Positions 59,356 to 64,000 of a DNA stretch of 64,000 nucleotides are shown here, piece by piece. The DNA comes from Saccharomonospora marina XMU15 (GTDB lineage: Bacteria > Actinomycetota > Actinomycetes > Mycobacteriales > Pseudonocardiaceae), in contig NZ_CM001439.1 of NCBI RefSeq assembly GCF_000244955.1, positions 1,144,628 to 1,208,627 on the forward strand, given 5' to 3'. How positions within the stretch are numbered: position 1 is the stretch's first letter; every line of letters begins with the position of its first letter. The position numbers were made by a program, and so were the translations under genes. The notes under the pieces were generated by a model. The model was not told the DNA's origin, made no database searches, and was given only the letters and a program-made list of their open reading frames with translations.

Positions 59356-60584
59356 CCGGTCACCTCCATCCGCAACCGCTGCGCAGGGGCCATGGCGTGA
59401 CCGCGTGACCTCGGCATACCGTCGGTCGGGTCGACGCAGCGCAACGACCGCCTACGCAGCAGTGCGGCGGTGATCATCCGGGCCTCCAACTGTCCGAGTT
59501 GGCTGCCGAGGCAGTGCCGCGCCCCGCCGCCGAAGGGCAGGTACCGCTGTGGCTGTGGGCGGCTTCCGAGGAAGCGGGCAGGATCGAAGCGGTGTGGGTG
59601 GGCAAAGTAGTCGGGTTGCCGGTGTGCCAGGTAGATACTCGGCGACAGCACGGTCCCTGCCGGTAGTTGCCTGCCGAGCAGCCGCGTGTCCCGCTGAAGT
59701 ACCCGGTTCCCTGCCGCGGGCACCGGAGGGGTGATCCGTAACGCCTCCTGTACCGCGGCGTGCAACAGCGGAACTCGCTTCACGTCGGCACCGTTGTCCG
59801 AAGTGGACTCCAGTTCGGCAAGCACGTCCGCGCGGATGTCCGGGTTGCGGTCGATCCAGTAGATCGTCCACGCGGTTGCCGACGCGGTCGTCTCGTGGCC
59901 CGCGAACAGCAGTGAGACGATCTGATCCCGAAGCTCGTCGTCGTCGATCGTCCCGAGCGGACCATCCGGCGCCAGCAGCAGGGATGCCAGTGTGGGCGGG
60001 GTGGTGGCCGCCGCCTCACGGGCTCGGCGTAGCAGCAGGGCGTCGAGCTTCGGGCCCGATGGGGGAAGTCCGCCGCGGAACAAGCGGTAGGCCAGCATCC
60101 GGTACGGGGATGCCAGCGCCCTGTCGATCCAGCGCGAGAACTGGCGAAGCAACGCCTCGTCGCGGCTGCCGAACACGATGAGCGAAGCCACTTCGAGCGT
60201 CAGGCTCCTGGTCCACTCAGGCAGTACGAAGACCGTGCCCTGTCGCAACCGGTCGATCGCACGGTCGGTCGTTTCGGAGATGATGCCGTGGTAGTCGACG
60301 AGCCGCCTCGCCCCCAGCGGTGGCCCGAGCACCTTGCGGTAGGTGGCGTAGCGCGGCCCGTCCATCCACAGCAGCGATCGCGGTCCCAGTACCGGCCGCA
60401 TCGAGCGGCTGCCGGGGTGTGCGAGTGAGCTGTCGTTGCGAAAGATCCAGTCGATCGTGTCCGGTCGCCAGACCAGAAGTTTGGCCGGGTCGGAGGCCAG
60501 TCGCACGAAACCTTCGGGCGCGTCGGCGTGTGAGTCCAGAAACGGCAACGTGCGAAACGCCAGGCGCAACTCGTTGCGGTTCAT
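59343..60584 (-). CDS. Cytochrome P450 of the diterpenoid operon
   Basis: This 413-residue P450 has I-helix LLFAGHETTASATAW, K-helix QEALRITPP (ExxR) and the heme loop LPFGGGARHCLGSQLGQLEA, whose FGGGxRHC form recalls CYP110/eukaryotic-type P450s rather than CYP105/107. There is no membrane anchor. ATG 60584 overlaps the stop of the cyclase gene by one base (TGATG), and its 3' end overlaps the UbiA gene by 13 nt. It probably oxidises the cyclised terpene. Confidence 0.9.
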   Translation of the reverse strand: MNRNELRLAFRTLPFLDSHADAPEGFVRLASDPAKLLVWRPDTIDWIFRNDSSLAHPGSRSMRPVLGPRSLLWMDGPRYATYRKVLGPPLGARRLVDYHGIISETTDRAIDRLRQGTVFVLPEWTRSLTLEVASLIVFGSRDEALLRQFSRWIDRALASPYRMLAYRLFRGGLPPSGPKLDALLLRRAREAAATTPPTLASLLLAPDGPLGTIDDDELRDQIVSLLFAGHETTASATAWTIYWIDRNPDIRADVLAELESTSDNGADVKRVPLLHAAVQEALRITPPVPAAGNRVLQRDTRLLGRQLPAGTVLSPSIYLAHRQPDYFAHPHRFDPARFLGSRPQPQRYLPFGGGARHCLGSQLGQLEARMITAALLRRRSLRCVDPTDGMPRSRGHAMAPAQRLRMEVTGCHD

Positions 60585-62152
60585 CACACCTGGACTCCGT
60601 GTCCGGCTGCCAGCAGCAGGTCAGCAACCCGGGCGTCGGTGTGGGCCAGGTACAGCGCGGCGAACACCTCGGTGTCGACGATGCGCGTCGGGGTGTAGAG
60701 GTCCTTGTCGTGCCACAGTGGTGGGTGCCGTTCCTCGCCCCTCGACTCCAGCAGGAAGGCGGCACCGCGAGCGGCTGCCGCGGCCACCTCGTGGTCGCCC
60801 GGCTCACCCGCGCGCAACAGCGTACGAACGCCGTACGCGGTCTCCTCCCTCGTGCTGCTCCAGTGGCCCCACGACCCGTCGTCGCGCTGGGTGCGCATCA
60901 CCCAGTCGACCGCCCTGCGGACCGCCTGGACACCCTCGGGTGTGCCGTACGCGGCGAGCGCTGTGGCGCAGCAGACCGTGGCGTAGTAGGGCGAGGCGTG
61001 CCACTTGTCGTCCCAGTGCCCTTCCAGCTGCTGGGTGTCGGCCAGCCATCGGGTAACCCGCCACGCCGCCGCGCGGTAGCGGTCGACGTCAGCGGCCGAG
61101 CCCGCGGCGAGGGATGCGCCGATCGCCTGCAGCACATGCGCGTTGGTGCTGGTGGAAGGCGTGCGTTCCTCGGGGAAGCAGGCGAAGTGGTCGCCTGCGT
61201 CGTAGTTCCACAGGCACTCGGGCGAGCGCGGACTGCCGAGCTTGGCCAGCGCGTACAGCGCGGTGGCGGTGTCGTCGGCATCGGCCGGAAGGCCGAGCCC
61301 GCCCGCCGCTCCCTGCTCGCCGAAAGCGCTGTGCAGGCTCGCGACAAGCCCGGCCGGTGCGGTGAAGGAAAGGCCGGCCTCGGAAAGTGTGGACAGTACC
61401 CAGGACCGTTCGAAAAGCGCGAGCGGCGCCGCGACGGGTACCCCGCCTTCGGGTTCGGTCACCTGCCGCAGGTAGCCGACACAGGGGTGGTTCTCGTCGC
61501 GCACGCCGTCGTTGCCCAGCCACACCGCCGTCGCTGCGGGCGAGCAGCCGACGATGCGGCCGTCCACCGGGGTCACGAACGACGCGCCCCTCGCGGGCTC
61601 GCCGATCACCTCCAGCGAGTGCGCCAGTTTCTCCGGCAACCCGTGGCCCTGCGCCACGGCCGCGCGAAGGGTCGCGAGCAGTTCGGCGCTCGCGGCGTCG
61701 GGAACCGGCAGCGGCGCTGCTGCGCGCCTGAGGAGGTGCGCGTTGATGTCGTCGACCAGACCGGGTACCACGATCTCGACCGCGACCGTGTCGGGCAGCG
61801 ATCCGTTGCGGGACAACCGTCGAGCCAGCGCGCGCACGCCGCGCTCGGCGGCGGCCCGAACCCGCGGGTCCGCACCCGGCCGGTGCTGCTCGGCGAGCAG
61901 TGCTTCGGTCGCGCTCAGCGTCGGGACGATGTGGTAGTCGTCCGGCCCGCCCCAGCGACCGTCCTGCTTCTGCTGCGCCAGCAGGAAGTTAACGCGCTGT
62001 TCGTGCCCGGCGAGAGCCGGGGTGAGCGAGACCAGCCTGCCCGTCTCGTACACGGACGGTTCGAACCGGCCGGTCGGATCGGCGAGCATCTCCGACAACG
62101 TTGCCGCTGCCGTCTCCTTCGCCCGGTTCAGCCAGGAAACGCGCGAGTTCAT
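60584..62152 (-). CDS. Class II terpene cyclase (DxDD, diterpenyl diphosphate synthase-like)
   Basis: This 522-residue protein has the beta-gamma alpha-barrel architecture of class II cyclases. The protonating motif is DADD at 291-294 within LPADADDTATALYALAKLG; a Thr-Ala after DxDD is typical of copalyl-diphosphate-type synthases. QW-like repeats are QKQDGRWGG (61-69) and QRDDGSWGHW near 425. The length fits bacterial type II diterpene synthases (about 500-530) and is shorter than squalene-hopene cyclases (about 630). It would cyclise geranylgeranyl diphosphate to a bicyclic diphosphate. It heads a three-gene operon with GAGGAG before its ATG. No GGPP synthase is in the window. Confidence 0.88.
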   Translation of the reverse strand: MNSRVSWLNRAKETAAATLSEMLADPTGRFEPSVYETGRLVSLTPALAGHEQRVNFLLAQQKQDGRWGGPDDYHIVPTLSATEALLAEQHRPGADPRVRAAAERGVRALARRLSRNGSLPDTVAVEIVVPGLVDDINAHLLRRAAAPLPVPDAASAELLATLRAAVAQGHGLPEKLAHSLEVIGEPARGASFVTPVDGRIVGCSPAATAVWLGNDGVRDENHPCVGYLRQVTEPEGGVPVAAPLALFERSWVLSTLSEAGLSFTAPAGLVASLHSAFGEQGAAGGLGLPADADDTATALYALAKLGSPRSPECLWNYDAGDHFACFPEERTPSTSTNAHVLQAIGASLAAGSAADVDRYRAAAWRVTRWLADTQQLEGHWDDKWHASPYYATVCCATALAAYGTPEGVQAVRRAVDWVMRTQRDDGSWGHWSSTREETAYGVRTLLRAGEPGDHEVAAAAARGAAFLLESRGEERHPPLWHDKDLYTPTRIVDTEVFAALYLAHTDARVADLLLAAGHGVQV

Positions 62153-62215
62153 GCTGCACTCCTCGACGGCATGCGGCTTTGAGTTGTCCGCCCCCTTGTA
62201 ACCGGTCCAGCACTG

Positions 62216-62243
62216 AAAGTAGCACCCTTGCCCTGGCTGTCAC
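62216..62243 (-). promoter_or_regulatory. Candidate promoter of the terpene operon
   Basis: On the minus strand GTGACA (62243-62238) is followed after 16 bp by TACTTT (62221-62216). Transcription from near 62209 would give a leader of about 57 nt before ATG 62152. It lies in the 126-bp gap after the ceramidase-like gene. Confidence 0.4.
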
Positions 62244-62278
62244 ACGACCTGTGCACCGATTGGAGCAGTCCACTGCCG

Positions 62279-64000
62279 TCAGCCGGTGACCTCGAACTCG
62301 CTGGACGTGCCGGTGAAGGAGCGAACGCGGCCAAGCGCGTCGCGCGCGTCCCCGTGGTAGCGAATCCGGTGCGTGCCCTCGGCTGCCCGCGGCACCTCCC
62401 AAGTGACGACTACTTCGGAGGCGGTCGGGCCCTTGCGCGCGACGCGGAGTGTCGTGGACCAGTCACCGTCATCGGCCACGGTGTGCCAACCCTGCGCGTC
62501 GCGGCGTTGCACCTCGACGAAGGTCTCGCCGCGGTGCGGGTCGTTGCCAGGGTGCGCTCCGCTGAAGGTGACGCTCACCCGCGAGCCCGGCGGGTAGCTC
62601 GGAGCAGGCTGGGTGAGCACGTCGCCGAAGGCCGTGCCGGGCACGGGGGTGTCGAGCAGCACGGGTGGTTGCAGTGACAGCTGGCTTCGTGAGAGGTCGG
62701 CGGGAGGCTGCCCCGGTTGCAGTTCGCGGCCGTCGCGAAGTGCCGTGGCCAGTTCGGCCGCGGTCTGCCGCAACGCGGGGAGTTGCCAGCGCCCGAACAG
62801 CGTGCTGCCGCCCTCGTAGTGCTGGGCGTCGTACTCCTGCGGCGTGGTGACGTAGTGGAAGTAGCCGTTGCTGTAGCCGGCCACCAGCACGTCGCGCACG
62901 TCCGCACCCACGATCCGCGCCACTGTGCGGCGCAGCCGCAGCCCCGCCGCGATCGTCACCTCGCCCGGTATCCCGATGAGGTAGAGTCCGCCGATCCGGA
63001 CCAGCTGTACCGGTACCCGCTGCGCCACCCACGGGTAGGCCGCGTTCATCGCACCGATCGGCACGACGACACCCTTGGGTGCCTGGCAGTCACGCAGTCG
63101 CGGCGACGCGGTGTAGAGCACCGAGTCCGACACCGTGTCCCACAGCGGGTTGCTGCCTTCGGCGAAGGTGGGAAACGCGGGGCCGTCCTCGGTGCTGCCT
63201 GCCGCCATCGCCGCTCCGACGGCGGGCTCGCAGGTGTGGTGTGGCCTGCCGTCCCCGGTGAACTCCGGCCGTACCTCCACATCGGACATATCGATGTAGA
63301 CAAGCCGGGAATCGACGCCGCCGGACATCCGCCTGCCCCGCGCGTTGAGCTGACTCGCGGCTGCCTGGTACTGCCGCAGCCCGATCTCGCGCGTGGCGGC
63401 GAAGTCCTCCGGTGTGGTGGGCGGGCGCAGGTCCAGATTCGGGGACATGTCGCCCGCGTTGGTCTGGGCGAACGCGGAGACGAATCCGGGCTCACCTTCG
63501 CGGTAGTCGACCCCGGCCACCTCGCGTTCCCAGTGGTAGGCCGCGTAGCCCTTGTTGTCGGCACTGATCAGCCGGTTGTCGCCGGACATGCTGGTGTTGT
63601 GGGTGGCGAACCAGTTGATCGCGCCCACCGACCTGCCCCCGCGCTCCACGCGCAGCAGCGAGGTCTGCGGGTCGATGGCGTCGGGGAAGAACGCGCGGTC
63701 GGCGGCGGGGTTGCGGTCGAACGCCTGCCGGGACCGGTTCACGCTCGCGGTGGCCAGTTCCGCGTGGCTGAGTGTGAGCGAACCGGGCGCCAGGTCCTGG
63801 TGCGCCCGCCTTACCGATTCCACGATGCCGTCGACGATGGCGTCGAAGGTCTTGCGGTGGAATCCGAGCGTGGTGAGGTTGTAGAGGAGATGATGGGAGT
63901 AGCCGCCCGGCCCGGCGTGCGTGTGCGTGCCCGTGAGTAACACGTTCCGTTCGGTGTAGAGGTCGCCGTAGTCCTCGGCCAGCCTGCGCAACACCGCCTG
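62279..64000 (-). CDS. Neutral/alkaline ceramidase-like hydrolase (5' end outside the window)
   Basis: At least 572 residues of a neutral ceramidase-family protein are visible, and the frame is still open at the window edge. Active-site features are LLTGTHTHAGPGGYSHHLLY (zinc His) and AQTNAGDMSPNLDL, in which the Ser of GDMSPN corresponds to the catalytic nucleophile of Pseudomonas ceramidase. The C-terminal immunoglobulin-like domain (RVSVTFSGAHPGNDPHRGET to the end) is complete. Such enzymes are secreted and hydrolyse the amide bond of ceramide. A signal peptide would lie beyond the window. Confidence 0.88.
   Translation of the reverse strand, partial: QAVLRRLAEDYGDLYTERNVLLTGTHTHAGPGGYSHHLLYNLTTLGFHRKTFDAIVDGIVESVRRAHQDLAPGSLTLSHAELATASVNRSRQAFDRNPAADRAFFPDAIDPQTSLLRVERGGRSVGAINWFATHNTSMSGDNRLISADNKGYAAYHWEREVAGVDYREGEPGFVSAFAQTNAGDMSPNLDLRPPTTPEDFAATREIGLRQYQAAASQLNARGRRMSGGVDSRLVYIDMSDVEVRPEFTGDGRPHHTCEPAVGAAMAAGSTEDGPAFPTFAEGSNPLWDTVSDSVLYTASPRLRDCQAPKGVVVPIGAMNAAYPWVAQRVPVQLVRIGGLYLIGIPGEVTIAAGLRLRRTVARIVGADVRDVLVAGYSNGYFHYVTTPQEYDAQHYEGGSTLFGRWQLPALRQTAAELATALRDGRELQPGQPPADLSRSQLSLQPPVLLDTPVPGTAFGDVLTQPAPSYPPGSRVSVTFSGAHPGNDPHRGETFVEVQRRDAQGWHTVADDGDWSTTLRVARKGPTASEVVVTWEVPRAAEGTHRIRYHGDARDALGRVRSFTGTSSEFEVTG

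Noticed and set aside
60320-62182. 620-aa plus-strand frame
   Set aside because: It is antisense to the terpene cyclase and P450 genes, which have clear catalytic motifs.

Overview
The window is GC-rich (about 70 percent), tightly packed and rich in GTG starts, ATGA stop-start overlaps and Tat or lipoprotein signals. Its gene content (WhiB, GAF-ANTAR regulators, F420-type oxidoreductase, DUF574 methyltransferases, Lcp rubber oxygenase, actinobacterial hyp genes) points to a filamentous actinomycete, most likely a member of Pseudonocardiaceae. This is a chromosomal segment. I saw no rRNA, tRNA, CRISPR array, transposase or phage gene.

Layout. 1-9.3 kb: a partial hypothetical gene, a VOC remnant, a TetR gene divergent from a three-subunit molybdenum hydroxylase operon (PaoABC type, with an unusual loss of one Fe-S cysteine), a decayed SDR gene, a MerR/methyltransferase divergent pair with a clear dyad, a DedA protein and a double-TetR regulator. 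9.3-14.8 kb: an Lcp-type rubber oxygenase, an LLM oxidoreductase, an aldo/keto reductase divergent from its likely TetR regulator, a P450 and a DUF2277 protein. 14.8-19.5 kb: two GAF-ANTAR proteins, a STAS protein, a small membrane protein and a Ser/Thr kinase.

19.5-29.4 kb: a [NiFe]-hydrogenase maturation locus. hypF is on the plus strand, and a tightly overlapping minus-strand operon carries SIS1, a HypC-like gene, SIS2, a 404-aa unknown, a maturation protease, hypC, hypD, hypE, hypA and hypB. No hydrogenase structural subunit lies in the window. 29.7-31.6 kb: arsenic resistance (acr3, arsR, arsC). 31.9-36 kb: methyltransferase, WhiB, RNase Z, CBS protein and a DinB2-like polymerase with a non-aromatic steric gate. 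36-40.7 kb: a ParE/ParC-type type II topoisomerase pair.

41-58.4 kb: CMD protein, RluA-type pseudouridine synthase, TetR, NarL/DesK-type two-component system, a tautomerase-YHS fusion, two DUF574 methyltransferases, hemerythrin, HtrA-like lipoprotein protease, a stress-type group (SPW, universal stress protein, GSP17M-like), a GPR1/FUN34/YaaH transporter, an AI-2E family protein, an orphan Rieske protein and purC. 58.4-62.2 kb: a compact three-gene operon encoding a class II (DxDD) terpene cyclase, a P450 and a UbiA-family protein. This is the strongest candidate for an undescribed small-molecule (diterpenoid) pathway. The window ends inside a neutral-ceramidase-like gene.

Three arrays of a 21-bp-period repeat lie in intergenic 3' regions at 19.4, 40.7 and 42.0 kb. 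Several perfect hairpins look like terminators or palindromic repeat elements.
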